From: Hymenobacter sp.
Lineage (GTDB): Bacteria; Bacteroidota; Bacteroidia; Cytophagales; Hymenobacteraceae
DNA: 49,690 nucleotides
Direction of reading: 5' to 3'
NCBI GenBank assembly: GCA_025354605.1
Contig: JANXMN010000469.1
Location: 1-49,690 of the forward strand
Below, one piece after another: positions 26,647 through 36,424 of this stretch. The position numbers and the translations under genes are program-made. Every line of letters starts with the position of its first letter. Positions within the stretch are counted from its first letter, which is position 1. Below the pieces are notes generated by a model. The model was not told the DNA's origin and did not search any database. It saw only the letters and a list, made by a program, of their open reading frames with translations.

Positions 26647-29505
26647 CTAATCGGCCAGGTCCAGGGTAATTCGTTCGCTCACCCCGTGGAGCAGCCCCGT
26701 CACGGCCTCCACCAACGGCAGCACCGCACTGGCCTCGAAGGGGCCGGGCCATTTGTCGAGCACCTCTACGGGAGGCAGAATATGCAGCGCGCGCAGATGC
26801 ACCAAACTGGGCCGCAGCGTGTGGGCCGTGGCCCGCAGCAGCTTCACGTCGGCTTCCCGCACGGCGTGGGCAAACCCAACAATGGCCTCCTGGCAGCTTT
26901 CCACGAAGGTTTCCAGCATGAATTTTACGAAGTCGAGGTCGCCTTGGCCCACGAGCAGCAGCTCATCGGTTTGGTATAGCGGCGGAACGCCCACCGCGGC
27001 CTCGGGCTCCGCCGCCGCGCCGGCCCCGGCGGCTTCCGGCTCGCCTTCGGCCGCGCGCAGTAGCCATTTGCTCACCTTGCGCAGCAGCTCTTCTTCCTTG
27101 AAGGGTTTGGTCAGGTAGTCGCTCATGCCGGCGGCCAGGCATTTTTCGCGCTCGCCATTGATGGCATTGGCCGTGAGCGCCACGATGGGCGTGGCCAGGC
27201 CCAGCTGCTGGCGCAGCAGCGTAGTCGCCACGTAGCCGTCCATCACCGGCATCTGAATATCCATCAGAATCAGGTCGAAATCGAAGCGATGGGCCAGGTC
27301 CAGGGCCATCGCCCCGTGCTCAGCTTCGGTCACGTCCATTCCGGCGTGGTTCAAAAAGGTCTTGGCAATTTGCCGGTTGAAGCGGTTGTCTTCTACCAGC
27401 AGCACGCGCTTGCCGCGCAGCTCGCGGCGCTGGGGGCTGTCGGCGGCCAGCACTTCCTTGGGCCGCAAATCGGCGGGGTCACCCACGGGCAGCGACAGCA
27501 CGAAGCGCATCATCGTGCCCATATCCTTCACGCTCTCGGCCTGCAGGTCGCCGCCCATTAGCTTCAGCAGGTTGCGGCTGATGCTCAGACCCAGGCCCGT
27601 ACCGCCGTACTTGCGCGTCACCGACGAGTCTTCCTGGCTGAACTCCTGAAACAGCCGCTCCACAAACTCCGGCTCGATGCCGATGCCGGTATCCGACACC
27701 CGAAACTCAATGGCGGCCCGCCCGTCAGCCGCCGTGCTCACCAAGTCGCAGGTCACCGTCACGCGGCCACTCTCGGTGAATTTAATGGCGTTGCCGGCCA
27801 GGTTGAGCAGCACCTGCCGCACGCGGTAGGGGTCGCCGATGAGCACGCGCGGCACCGTGGGCGCTACCCGGGCCACTAGCATCAGCCCCTTTTCCTCGGC
27901 TTTGTACTGCAGGGTCTGCTCCACTTCGGCCAGCACGTGGGCGGGCGTGAAGCCCACGCTTTCGAGTGCCATCTTGCCGGCTTCGAGCTTGCTCAAATCC
28001 AGGATGTCGTTGATAATGACCAGCAGGTGCTCGGCCGAGGTGGTAATGGCCTGGCGGTAGCTGTCCTGGTCGGGGGCCAGGGCGGTTTTGGCCAGCAGCT
28101 GGCTCATGCCCAGAATGGCATTCATGGGCGTGCGGATTTCGTGGCTCATGTTGGCCAGAAACAGCTCCCGGGCCCGCACCGCCGACTCGGCTGCCAGCTT
28201 GGCGTGGCGCAGCTGCCGCTCGGTGTTCACCCGGTCGGTAATATCGAGGCCGTAGGCCACAATCATCTGGGGCGAGCCGTCGGGGTTGAACACGGGCTGC
28301 AGGCAGCGTAGCTGGTGCACCATGCCCTCGGGCCGGTCGAAGGTTTCATCGAACGTCACCAGGGTGCGCGACTCGTACGCCTGGTTGATGTAGCGCTGGC
28401 GCCCTTCGGCAAGCGACATGGAGTGGCCGTACTGCCGGCAATAGTCGAAGTTGTCTTTGCCAATGACCCAGGCGCGCTTGGCGGCATCTTTAATGCCCGT
28501 CGCATTCACGAACAGATAGCGTCCGGCCTCGTCGAATACGCCGATATCGCAGGGAATACGGTCGAGCACATGCTCGTAGAAGGTCCGCTGCTCGGCCAGC
28601 TTTTCTTCGGCCTGCCGGCGCTTGGTGATGTTGGTGCCGGTCCCCACCATCATTTGCAGGGAACCGTCGGCGGCAAACACGGGCACAAACTGCCGACGCA
28701 TCTGCTGCGGCCCATTAGCTGAGGGCAATGTTTCTTCCCAAATGGTTTCGCCGCCGGATTCTACTGCTTCCTGAAAAACTTTGCGCCGCGCAGCCGCTAG
28801 CTCCAGAGGTCGCCCGCGATAGGCACAGTATTCAAAATCGTCCTTACCGATAATCCACTCCCGTAACGCGGGGTCGCTAAAGCAAAGGGCATTCACGAAA
28901 AGGTAGCGATGGTTCGCATCGAAAATCACCACTTCCACCTTCAGCTGGTTGAGGGCCGTGATGAAAAAAGCCTGCTGGTCGACCAATAACTGCTCCCGGG
29001 CGGCGGCCTGGCGCTGCGCGGTCACGTCGCGAAACAGCAGCTGGTGGCTCAGCGCCTCATCAGCGGGCACTACGTAGCGGCATTCGAGGATGCGGCCATC
29101 AGCCAGCGTGAAATCTTCGATGGAGCTGCCGGCTCCGGCCCGGCGGCGAGCCTGCGTCCGGGCCAGAAACCCGGCCGGCTCCCGAAAGCAGGACTGCAAG
29201 ACCACCGCCACATCCGGGGCAGCATGATGAAAACCGGGGTCCGCCGTGAGTCCGAAAAGGTCGCGGCAATGCTGGTTGCTGGCCAGCGCCTGCCCTTGCG
29301 CGGTGGTCAGCAGCACGGCATCACCGGTGGCCTGCATCAGGGCGGCAAACCGCGCCTGGTGCGCCCGGTTCCCGGCCTGAGCCAGCGCGAGGGCATGCCG
29401 CAGGTCGGCTAGCTGTTCGGCCTCAGACTGGTCGTCCCGGCTGGCATGTGGCAGGTCCGGCGCGGCCAAATCAGTAGAATGATAATTATTGTAAAAAACG
29501 ACCAT
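26647..29505 (-). CDS. Hybrid sensor histidine kinase: PAS x3, HisKA, HATPase, REC, HPt
   Basis: 952 residues with no membrane segment seen, so probably cytosolic. Three PAS-like domains (about 45-165, 175-295, 305-430); the second and third are near-duplicates with RYLFVNA and W-[IV]-I-G-K-D-[DN]-F-[ED]-Y-C. Then HisKA with [20 protein letters not shown], the ATPase domain ([28 protein letters not shown]), a receiver with the Asp in [14 protein letters not shown], and a C-terminal HPt-like domain with [13 protein letters not shown]. This is a complete internal phosphorelay that would pass phosphate to a separate response regulator. None is adjacent. The ligand of the PAS domains is unknown. 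Confidence 0.93.
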   Translation of the reverse strand: MVVFYNNYHSTDLAAPDLPHASRDDQSEAEQLADLRHALALAQAGNRAHQARFAALMQATGDAVLLTTAQGQALASNQHCRDLFGLTADPGFHHAAPDVAVVLQSCFREPAGFLARTQARRRAGAGSSIEDFTLADGRILECRYVVPADEALSHQLLFRDVTAQRQAAAREQLLVDQQAFFITALNQLKVEVVIFDANHRYLFVNALCFSDPALREWIIGKDDFEYCAYRGRPLELAAARRKVFQEAVESGGETIWEETLPSANGPQQMRRQFVPVFAADGSLQMMVGTGTNITKRRQAEEKLAEQRTFYEHVLDRIPCDIGVFDEAGRYLFVNATGIKDAAKRAWVIGKDNFDYCRQYGHSMSLAEGRQRYINQAYESRTLVTFDETFDRPEGMVHQLRCLQPVFNPDGSPQMIVAYGLDITDRVNTERQLRHAKLAAESAVRARELFLANMSHEIRTPMNAILGMSQLLAKTALAPDQDSYRQAITTSAEHLLVIINDILDLSKLEAGKMALESVGFTPAHVLAEVEQTLQYKAEEKGLMLVARVAPTVPRVLIGDPYRVRQVLLNLAGNAIKFTESGRVTVTCDLVSTAADGRAAIEFRVSDTGIGIEPEFVERLFQEFSQEDSSVTRKYGGTGLGLSISRNLLKLMGGDLQAESVKDMGTMMRFVLSLPVGDPADLRPKEVLAADSPQRRELRGKRVLLVEDNRFNRQIAKTFLNHAGMDVTEAEHGAMALDLAHRFDFDLILMDIQMPVMDGYVATTLLRQQLGLATPIVALTANAINGEREKCLAAGMSDYLTKPFKEEELLRKVSKWLLRAAEGEPEAAGAGAAAEPEAAVGVPPLYQTDELLLVGQGDLDFVKFMLETFVESCQEAIVGFAHAVREADVKLLRATAHTLRPSLVHLRALHILPPVEVLDKWPGPFEASAVLPLVEAVTGLLHGVSERITLDLAD

Positions 29506-29797
29506 AATCTAAATAATGGTAACGGAACAGGATTAGCAAATATACAGGAATAATTTAAGTTAACATGCTAGTATTCTATCTATTAATTTATCTGCTAATG
29601 CAATTTATTCCGAAATAATTACAAACAGATGCCGTCTCACTAATATAACCAAGCCAATATATCACCCCGCATTATAGTTCCATCCCAATCGGTTATAGCC
29701 GGTGCATTGGCTTATGCTCGCCTGGCAGCAGGTGGCCTGGTACTGAACGCTGCTCAACCCGTTAGATGCAGCCCAGTAGCGGCCCCGGCCCGGGAAA
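29506..29797. other. AT-rich gap upstream of the kinase gene
   Basis: Nearly 300 bp without a convincing gene, much richer in A and T than the flanks between about 29510 and 29700. It holds a TATATTTG box (29537-29544, minus strand), a fit to the Bacteroidota -7 element 31 nt before the kinase ATG. Nothing else was recognised. Confidence 0.6.
29537..29544 (-). promoter_or_regulatory. Candidate -7 box of the hybrid kinase gene
   Basis: TATATTTG on the minus strand matches TAnnTTTG exactly, 31 nt before the ATG at 29505. The -33 side has TTAACTT rather than TTTG. Confidence 0.5.
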
Positions 29798-30592
29798 TTA
29801 ATGGAGTACTTCAGCCAGCGCACGTTGGTAGTCCGGGTTGTCGGTCATGCCGTTGTGGCCCGCTCCGGGCAGCACAATCAATTGGTCGCCGGGCTTGAGC
29901 AACTCCTTGAGCCGCCGCGATGACGCCACGGGGATAACCGCGTCGTGGTCGCCGTGGAACAGTACGATGGGCGCGCCAACGCTGGTTATCAGCTCGTTGG
30001 TGGGCATGGGGTAGCGCAGCACGAAACTCGGCACCCATGGAAAATTTCGCGCCGCCATGTCGCGCATGCTGAAGTAGGGAGCCTGCAGAATCAGTCGGCG
30101 CGGGTGGTGGCGGACGGCCAGCCAGGTGGCCGGGCCGGTACCCAACGAGTAGCCCAGCACCACGGTGCGGCTTTCGGGATAGGTCGTTAGCAGCTGCTGG
30201 TACACATTGTCCACGTCTTCGAGCATACGGGCCTGGCCGTCGATGCGGCCGCCGCTTTTGCCGTAGCCCCGGTAGTCGAGCATGAACACGTCGTAGCCCA
30301 GTGCCGTGTAGGTGGCTGCGGCCGCGCCCCAGGTATCGAGCGCGCCGCCGTTGCCGTGCAGGTAGAATAGCAGCCCCTTCGACTCGGCCGCTTTGAACAG
30401 CAGCCCGTGCAGGCGTGTGCCGTCGGAGGCGGTGTACCAGCGCTCCTCCACCGGCCCGGGAAAGTGAAACGGGTAGTCGGCCGGCAGCCGCGTGGGCGCG
30501 AATAGCAGGCTTTCCTGCTTGAAATACAGCCCGGCACAGAGCAGCACGTACAGCCCGGCCAGTATTCCGACGATGATGCCAACAACTTTCAT
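29798..30592 (-). CDS. Membrane-anchored alpha/beta hydrolase (BEM46/ABHD13-like)
   Basis: 264 residues. One N-terminal membrane helix (VVGIIVGILAGLYVLLCAGLYF) anchors the protein. The hydrolase fold shows the oxyanion region FYLHGNGG, the nucleophile Ser in VVLGYSLGTGPA, the acid in FHGDHDAVIP and the His in PGAGHNGM, a complete triad. Related proteins are serine hydrolases of uncertain substrate in the inner membrane. It lies 60 bp after moaA on the same strand and may be read through from it, without an obvious link to Moco. Confidence 0.9.
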   Translation of the reverse strand: MKVVGIIVGILAGLYVLLCAGLYFKQESLLFAPTRLPADYPFHFPGPVEERWYTASDGTRLHGLLFKAAESKGLLFYLHGNGGALDTWGAAAATYTALGYDVFMLDYRGYGKSGGRIDGQARMLEDVDNVYQQLLTTYPESRTVVLGYSLGTGPATWLAVRHHPRRLILQAPYFSMRDMAARNFPWVPSFVLRYPMPTNELITSVGAPIVLFHGDHDAVIPVASSRRLKELLKPGDQLIVLPGAGHNGMTDNPDYQRALAEVLH

Positions 30593-30652
30593 AAGCAGCG
30601 CGGCGCGGGCAACCGGGCCGCGCCGGCCGCAAGATAGGCCGGCCTTCTGCCG

Positions 30653-31699
30653 TTACCCGCCTATCGTGGCCATGCTCTCGAAGCTGAGCTGGTGCAGGGG
30701 CCGCTGCCGCTCGGCCTCGAAACCGTTGGCCGCCCGGTTGCGGAAAGCAGCCGCCAGCGCCGCCACAATTTCCGCGTCGGAAGCGCCGCCGCGCAGCAGG
30801 GCGCGGGTATCGAGCACGCCCTGGTCGTAGAGGCAGGTTTTGAGGCCACCCTCGGCCGTGAGGCGCAGGCGGTTGCAGGTACCGCAGAAGGTGCGCGAGT
30901 AGGCCGCGATGATGCCCACCGTGCCCCGGTGCCCGGCAATGCGGTACTCGGAGGCCGTGGCCCCGGCCGGCGTAACCAGTGGCGTGAGCGCCCCGAAATG
31001 CGCCTCCAGATGCTGGCGAATCCGCAAATGGTGCCAGGGCAGCGAGGCCGGGCCGGCCGCGTGGCTGCCGCCGTTGAAGGGCATTTCCTCGATGAAGCGC
31101 ACGTCGACGGGCAGGTCGCGGCTGAGGGCGGCCAGCGGCACCAAGTCGTCGATGTTGCGGCCGTCCATCACCACGGCGTTTATTTTCACCTGAATACCGG
31201 CAGCCAGCAGGGCATGAAACGTTTCGAGCACCCGTGGCAGCTCGTCGCGCCGCGTGATTTCGAAGAACCGCGCCCGGTCAAGCGTATCGAGGCTGAGGTT
31301 GACGGCCTTTACCCCCAGTCGGGCCAGGGCAGGCACGTGAGGCGCGGTAAGCACGCCGTTGGTGGTCAGGCTGATATCATCGAGCCCCGGCAGCTGGGCC
31401 AGCCGCTCCATGAAGGGTACCAGGTCGCGCCGCACGAAGGGCTCGCCGCCCGTCAGGCGCACTTTGCGCACGCCCAGGCCGGCTAGCAGGCCGGTCAGGC
31501 GCAGCATCTCTTCGTAGCTCAGCAGCTCGTACTTCGGCATGTACTGGATGCCTTCTTCGGGCATGCAGTAAAAGCAGCGTAGGTTGCAGCGGTCTGTCAC
31601 GGCCAGGCGCAGGTACTCCAGCGGCCGGCCGTGCTGGTCGTAGAGCGGGGCAATGGCCGCGGGAGGCACTGAAGAAGCAGGAGGAAGCACGTTTATCAC
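30653..31699 (-). CDS. moaA: GTP 3',8-cyclase MoaA
   Basis: Radical-SAM enzyme that starts molybdenum cofactor synthesis by converting GTP to 3',8-cyclo-GTP. The N-terminal cluster ligands are DRCNLRCFYCMPEEG (about residues 36-50). KVRLTGGEPFVRRDL binds SAM, and the C-terminal cluster uses FCGTCNRLRLTAEGGLKTCLY. The C-terminus ends in Gly-Gly, which MoaA needs. No ATG precedes the first cysteine motif; GTG 31699 is used, with TTG 31702 and GTG 31690 or 31669 as alternatives. It is divergent from moaD, with 114 bp between. Confidence 0.95.
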   Translation of the reverse strand: MINVLPPASSVPPAAIAPLYDQHGRPLEYLRLAVTDRCNLRCFYCMPEEGIQYMPKYELLSYEEMLRLTGLLAGLGVRKVRLTGGEPFVRRDLVPFMERLAQLPGLDDISLTTNGVLTAPHVPALARLGVKAVNLSLDTLDRARFFEITRRDELPRVLETFHALLAAGIQVKINAVVMDGRNIDDLVPLAALSRDLPVDVRFIEEMPFNGGSHAAGPASLPWHHLRIRQHLEAHFGALTPLVTPAGATASEYRIAGHRGTVGIIAAYSRTFCGTCNRLRLTAEGGLKTCLYDQGVLDTRALLRGGASDAEIVAALAAAFRNRAANGFEAERQRPLHQLSFESMATIGG

Positions 31700-31813
31700 C
31701 AATTTTGCCGGGCTGTACGCAAGACGGCCGGCTGCCGATAACCCCGGCGGCGGAATCGGTGTTCAAAAGCTCACCGCTCAGCAGTTTCATTCCCGGTTGT
31801 TACGCCGAAAGAT

Positions 31814-32056
31814 ATGTCCTTAAAAATTACCCTCTTCGGCATCACCCGCGACATCGTGGGCACCTCCGTCATCGAGCTACCCGCCCCTGCCCCCACCACC
31901 GTGGCCGAGCTGCTGGCCGAAATGCGCCGTCAGTATCCCGCCCTGGGCGAGCTGCGCAGCTGCGCTGTGGCCGTCAACAACGAGTACGCCGGCCCCGAGC
32001 AGGCCCTGCACACGGTGGATGAAATTGCCCTTATCCCACCCGTTGCCGGCGGCTGA
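31814..32056 (+). CDS. moaD: Molybdopterin synthase small subunit MoaD
   Basis: 80 residues, ubiquitin-like fold, ending in PPVAGG. The C-terminal glycine is adenylated (by MoeB) and carries the thiocarboxylate sulfur. In the heterotetramer with MoaE it turns cyclic pyranopterin monophosphate into molybdopterin. VTLFGI-type first strand (KITLFGITRDIVG) and IALIPPVAGG are typical. moaE follows on the same strand after 113 bp, a gap filled by an AT-rich palindrome. No moeB is visible in the window. Confidence 0.93.
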   Translation: MSLKITLFGITRDIVGTSVIELPAPAPTTVAELLAEMRRQYPALGELRSCAVAVNNEYAGPEQALHTVDEIALIPPVAGG

Positions 32057-32062
32057 TTCTTC

Positions 32063-32169
32063 AATGACCAATGAACAATTATCAATGAGCAACTAACCCT
32101 AGTCGCCTCATTAGTAATTGCTCATTGGTAATTGTTCATTGTTAATTGGTAATTGTTAATTGTTAATTG
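32063..32169. repeat. AT-rich inverted repeat between moaD and moaE
   Basis: Left arm 32063-32093 (aatgaccaatgaacaattat...) pairs with right arm 32117-32147 with about four mismatches. After it come further units of gttaattg up to the moaE ATG at 32170, so repeat sequence occupies the normal ribosome-binding position. Confidence 0.8.
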
Positions 32170-32592
32170 ATGAGTCCCCACCTCTCCATTACCGACCAGC
32201 CCATCGATGTGGCCGCCACCCTGGCGGCCGTGCAAACCGATGCGGCCGGCGCGGTTAATGCCTTTATCGGCATGGTGCGCAACCAATCGGGCGGCCGGCC
32301 GGTGCGCCGCCTGCATTACGAATCGTACGACAGCATGGCCCTCACGCAGCTGGGCCACGTGGTGAGCCAGGCCTACGAAAAGTGGCCCATGCTGCAAGAG
32401 GTGGCCGTGGTGCATCGCAAAGGCACCTTGAAGCTCGGCGATGTGGCCGTGGTAGTGGCTGTGGCCACGCCGCACCGCGCCGAGAGCTTCGCCGCCTGCC
32501 AGTTCATCATCGACACGCTCAAGCAGGTGGTCACCATTTGGAAACGCGAGGAATATGAGGACGGGACGGAATGGGTGGCCGCGCATCCGTAG
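32170..32592 (+). CDS. moaE: Molybdopterin synthase catalytic subunit MoaE
   Basis: 140 residues from ATG 32170; a TTG one codon earlier is not needed. Family blocks: GAVNAFIGMVRNQSGGRPVRRLHYESYDSMA, VAVVHRKGTLKLGDVAVVVAVATPHR (with the binding Arg and Lys), and FIIDTLKQVVTIWKREEYEDG with the catalytic Lys pair. It works with MoaD to insert two sulfurs into the pterin. A mobA gene ends convergent with it 28 bp downstream. Confidence 0.95.
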   Translation: MSPHLSITDQPIDVAATLAAVQTDAAGAVNAFIGMVRNQSGGRPVRRLHYESYDSMALTQLGHVVSQAYEKWPMLQEVAVVHRKGTLKLGDVAVVVAVATPHRAESFAACQFIIDTLKQVVTIWKREEYEDGTEWVAAHP

Positions 32593-32620
32593 CTTGTTGG
32601 CAAGCATGCAAAAGCCCGGC

Positions 32621-33808
32621 TCAGGGCCGCAGCTCCTGCTCGGCCGCGGCGCGCTCCTCGGGCGTGTTCACGTTGCGCAATTCGTCCGGCAGCGGCGGGG
32701 CCAGCAGCTCAATGTCGGAGTTGATGAGGGCCTTGCGCGGGCAGGAGTAGCCCAGGCTCAGAAACCGCAGCAGCTGCCCGTAGCTGCGCGGCTCCCAGAT
32801 GCTGACCAGCGGCTCCGGAAACGCATCCCAGGGGCTGCGGAAGGAGGTAGCCATGCGGGCCGGCTGGCGGTTCGCCACCAAATGTTCCAGCGTGGCGCGG
32901 CTGAGGAAGGGCAGGTCACAGGCCAGCACCAGCCAGGCCGCGTTAGGGTCGGCCTGCAGCGCCGACAGAATTCCTCCCAGCGGCCCCAGGCCCAGAAAAG
33001 TATCGGGCAGCGCCGTGAGACCGGCGGGCAGTGCCGCCGCCTGCTCGGGCCGGACGGAAACGCGCACGTCGGGGCAAAACTCAGCTAGCAGCGCGGCCGT
33101 GTGCTGGCGCTGGTCGAGGCCGTGGTAGTGGAGCGCGCCCTTGTCGGTTTGCATGCGTTCGCTGCGGCCACCGGCCAGCACCAGCCCGCGTAGCACCGGC
33201 ACTGCCGCCGCGTACCACTGCCGGATGAAAGCCGCGATGCCGGCCACGTCGGCCAAGGGCAGCACGGGCGGCAACGGGGTCGCCCGCAAATGCGCCAGCA
33301 GCCCGGCCGGCAGTTCAGTTTGCCCCTCGGCCAGCAGCACCAGCCGCACGTCGGTAAGGCGGTCGAGCTTCTTATCAAGCGCCTTGCGCGGGTCGACAAT
33401 GACGACCTGCTGGCGGGCGCGGAAATGGTTGCCGTTCACCAGCACTACGCTTTCGTGGGCCAGCAGCTCGGGCTGCGAGAACTTATCCAGCACCCGCGTC
33501 AGGTTGAGCTGGCGGTAAGTGATTTTATCAACCAGCTCGGCTGAAAGTCCGTTTTCGGCCACATAGGGCACCGGCCTGGGCAGGGTAGCAGCAGTATCTT
33601 CCGCATCGCCGGCGGCGTGGTCGGCATCCACGTAGGCTACGCGCAGGGCCGGTGCCAGCAGCGGCAGCAGGCGGGCCACCAGCGTCTGAATGTCGCCGCA
33701 GGGCGCGCCCAGAATGGCCAGCTCTGTTCGGCCGAATTCGCCCATGTCGGGCCGGGCCAGGGCGGCGTGTTTGGCCCGCTTTACGGTTGCGTTTGGTAGA
33801 CTATCCAT
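32621..33808 (-). CDS. mobA: MobA guanylyltransferase fused to a degenerate MobB-like domain
   Basis: 395 residues, about twice the size of MobA alone. The C-terminal 200 residues are MobA: GLVLAGGRSERMQTDKGAL, GPLGGILSAL and ACDLPFL. They attach GMP (or CMP) to molybdopterin to make the dinucleotide cofactor. The N-terminal 200 residues look like the P-loop fold of MobB (AILGAPCGDIQTLVARLLPLL, VVLVNGNHF), but the GKT of the P-loop is missing, so GTP hydrolysis there is unlikely. It starts 8 bp after moaC on the same strand, so the two are probably one transcript. A MocA-type cytidylyltransferase role cannot be excluded. Confidence 0.85.
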   Translation of the reverse strand: MDSLPNATVKRAKHAALARPDMGEFGRTELAILGAPCGDIQTLVARLLPLLAPALRVAYVDADHAAGDAEDTAATLPRPVPYVAENGLSAELVDKITYRQLNLTRVLDKFSQPELLAHESVVLVNGNHFRARQQVVIVDPRKALDKKLDRLTDVRLVLLAEGQTELPAGLLAHLRATPLPPVLPLADVAGIAAFIRQWYAAAVPVLRGLVLAGGRSERMQTDKGALHYHGLDQRQHTAALLAEFCPDVRVSVRPEQAAALPAGLTALPDTFLGLGPLGGILSALQADPNAAWLVLACDLPFLSRATLEHLVANRQPARMATSFRSPWDAFPEPLVSIWEPRSYGQLLRFLSLGYSCPRKALINSDIELLAPPLPDELRNVNTPEERAAAEQELRP

Positions 33809-33816
33809 GTCGGAAT

Positions 33817-34302
<486 letters not shown>

Positions 34303-34512
34303 TTAACAATTATCATTTAACATTTAACAACCCAGACGCATTTGAGTACCAATGAACCAGACAGATGAACGGTCAGTCGAACTTGGGCTCGGAAAGCCTT
34401 GCAAAGTTACCCGTGCTACTGGAAGGGGGTTGCGTTTGTGCCCGGTGCACGCGGTAATGCGCCAGCGTACGAGGTCAACCGCGACAACGGCTTGTTAAAT
34501 GATAATTGTTAA
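34303..34512. repeat. Divergent moaC/moeA region with identical 19-nt start-proximal blocks
   Basis: The block GTTAAATGATAATTGTTAA stands directly before both ATG codons: on the minus strand at 34303-34321 (moaC) and on the plus strand at 34494-34512 (moeA). Identity runs on through ATGA. The whole unit is a 20-bp perfect inverted repeat with GC-rich DNA between. No classical Shine-Dalgarno is seen before either gene. Confidence 0.92.
34402..34409 (-). promoter_or_regulatory. Candidate -7 box for moaC
   Basis: TAACTTTG on the minus strand is an exact TAnnTTTG match, about 100 nt upstream of the moaC ATG. The -33 region has no clear TTTG. Confidence 0.45.
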
Positions 34513-35757
34513 ATGATAACACCCGCCGAAGCCACTGCCCGCGTGCTGGCCACCGCCCACCCCCTGCCGCCCGAAGCCCTGCCCCTGCCCCGCGCTGCCG
34601 GCCGCATCCTGGCCGAAACCCTAGTGGCCGACCGCGACTTCCCGCCCTTCAACCGCGTGGCCATGGATGGCATTGCCCTGGCCTACGCCAGCTGGGCCGG
34701 CGGCCAGACGGAGTTCGTGCTGCAGCACACGCAGTATGCCGGCGAGCCCACCCGCCCGCTGCTCGACCCGCGCCAGGCCGTGGAGGTGATGACCGGCGCG
34801 GTGCTGCCCCCCGGTACCGATGTGGTGGTGCGCTACGAGGATATTCTGCTGCATGATAATCGCGCCACCGTGCAGATTCCCCCCCCGGCCGCGCCCGGTG
34901 TCAACATCCACCACCGGGCCGCCGACCGCCGCGCCGGCGACTCAGTGCTACCGGCCGGCACCCGCCTGGGCCCCGCCGAGCTGGCCGTGGCCGCCACCGT
35001 GGGCGCGGCCGAAATAATCGTGACCCGCGCCCCGCGCGTAGCCGTGGTGAGCACCGGCGATGAGTTGGTGGGCATCGGCGAAACGCCCCTAGCACATCAG
35101 ATTCGACGTTCCAACGTGTATGCGCTGCAGGCGCTGCTCACCCAGGCGGGGGCCGATGCCTCGCTGTTTCACCTCTCCGACAACGTGGCGGAGCTGCGCG
35201 CCGGCCTCACCAATATTCTGGTCGCCGGCTTCGATGCCGTGGTGCTGAGCGGGGCCGTGAGCAAGGGGCGCGCCGACCACCTGCCCGGCCTGCTGCGCGA
35301 GCTGTACGTCGAGGAAATATTCCACGAAGTGCAGCAGCGGCCTGGCAAGCCGCTGTGGTTTGGGGCGCGGCCCGACGGGCCGGTGGTGTTTGGGCTGCCG
35401 GGCAACCCGGTGTCTACGTTCATCACGGCCTGCCGCTACGTGCGGCCCTGGCTGCGCGCCGTGCAGCAGCCCGTCGATGCCGCAGCAACGGCCGCAGCTT
35501 CCGGGCCGCCAATGGCAGTATTTGCGGGGCCGCAGCCGGCCGTGCTCACGGTGGATATGCAGTTTAAGCCTACGCTCACCCACTTCGTGCCCGTACGCCT
35601 GACCGTGGACGCCGAAGGCCGCCGCCTGGCCACGCCCCTGCGCGTGGGCGGCTCAGGCGATATGCTGGGGCTGGTCGGGGCCGAGGCTTTTCTGGAGCTG
35701 CCGCCCGAGCCGGTCGTATTCGCGGCAGGTTCGGCGTGGCCCGCCTGGGCACTGTAA
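34513..35757 (+). CDS. moeA: Molybdopterin molybdotransferase MoeA
   Basis: 414 residues. It inserts molybdate into adenylylated molybdopterin in the last step of Moco synthesis. Domains in order: MoeA N-terminal with FNRVAMDGIAL and VMTGAVLPPGTDVVVRYED; the MoCF-binding domain (about 175-320) with VAVVSTGDELVGIGE, SGAVSKGRADHLPGLL and FGLPGNPVSTFI; and the small C-terminal domain. The usual GGVSxGxxD motif reads SGAVSKGRAD, a mild variant. It is divergent from moaC. No separate mog/moaB is seen, so the adenylylation step must be encoded elsewhere. Confidence 0.95.
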   Translation: MITPAEATARVLATAHPLPPEALPLPRAAGRILAETLVADRDFPPFNRVAMDGIALAYASWAGGQTEFVLQHTQYAGEPTRPLLDPRQAVEVMTGAVLPPGTDVVVRYEDILLHDNRATVQIPPPAAPGVNIHHRAADRRAGDSVLPAGTRLGPAELAVAATVGAAEIIVTRAPRVAVVSTGDELVGIGETPLAHQIRRSNVYALQALLTQAGADASLFHLSDNVAELRAGLTNILVAGFDAVVLSGAVSKGRADHLPGLLRELYVEEIFHEVQQRPGKPLWFGARPDGPVVFGLPGNPVSTFITACRYVRPWLRAVQQPVDAAATAAASGPPMAVFAGPQPAVLTVDMQFKPTLTHFVPVRLTVDAEGRRLATPLRVGGSGDMLGLVGAEAFLELPPEPVVFAAGSAWPAWAL

Positions 35758-35830
35758 CAAGTAGATAAACAGCGTTTAATGGCGAATTATCAATGTCACT
35801 TCAGCCCGTCAATTGCTGATGCTGCCTGAT

Positions 35831-36424
35831 TTAGGCCACTGCGTGGATTTGCCGGATGGCTTCGCGAGCGGTGCCGATGGGCTGCTTGCCCCACAGGTTG
35901 AGCTGGTCGGCACTGACAACCTCCACATCAGTAATGCCCACGAAGCCCAGCAGCTGGCGCAGGTAGGGCGTGGCTAGGTCGTGGGGGCTGCCGACCTCCA
36001 CGCCACCCGAGGTCACGACGAGGTAAGCCTTTTTATCGTGCAGCAGGCCTTCGGCGCCGGCGGCCGAAAACGAGAATGTGAGACCGGCGCGGGCAATTAA
36101 ATCGACCCAAGCCTTGAGCGAGGCCGGAATGCCGAAGTTGTAAATTGGCGCGCCGATGATAACAATATCGGCGGCTTGCAGCTCCTGCACCAGCAAGTCG
36201 GACAGCAGTAACGATTCCGCTTGCTCGGACGACCGCATGGCAGCCGGCGTGTAAAAGCCGGCAATCATCAGGTCGTTGACGCAGGGCAGGCCCGCGGCTA
36301 CGTCGCGGTAGTTGAATTGCAGGTTGGGGTGTTTGGTGCGCAGTTCGCTCACCAGCTCAATCACCAGCTTCCGGCTCACCGAAAGCTCCTTGCGTCCACT
36401 GGAATTGATTACAAGCACATTCAT
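35831..36424 (-). CDS. azoR: FMN-dependent NADH-azoreductase / quinone reductase (AzoR-like)
   Basis: 197 residues from ATG 36424; the frame extends further up but conservation begins at MNVLVINSSGRKELSVSRKL. Flavodoxin-like fold with the AzoR signatures GAPIYNFGIPASLKAWVDLIARAGLTF and VVTSGGVEVGSP. It reduces quinones and azo compounds with NADH using FMN, a cytosolic detoxification role. It is convergent with moeA and divergent from metH. The short start-proximal DNA is AT-rich. Confidence 0.9.
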   Translation of the reverse strand: MNVLVINSSGRKELSVSRKLVIELVSELRTKHPNLQFNYRDVAAGLPCVNDLMIAGFYTPAAMRSSEQAESLLLSDLLVQELQAADIVIIGAPIYNFGIPASLKAWVDLIARAGLTFSFSAAGAEGLLHDKKAYLVVTSGGVEVGSPHDLATPYLRQLLGFVGITDVEVVSADQLNLWGKQPIGTAREAIRQIHAVA

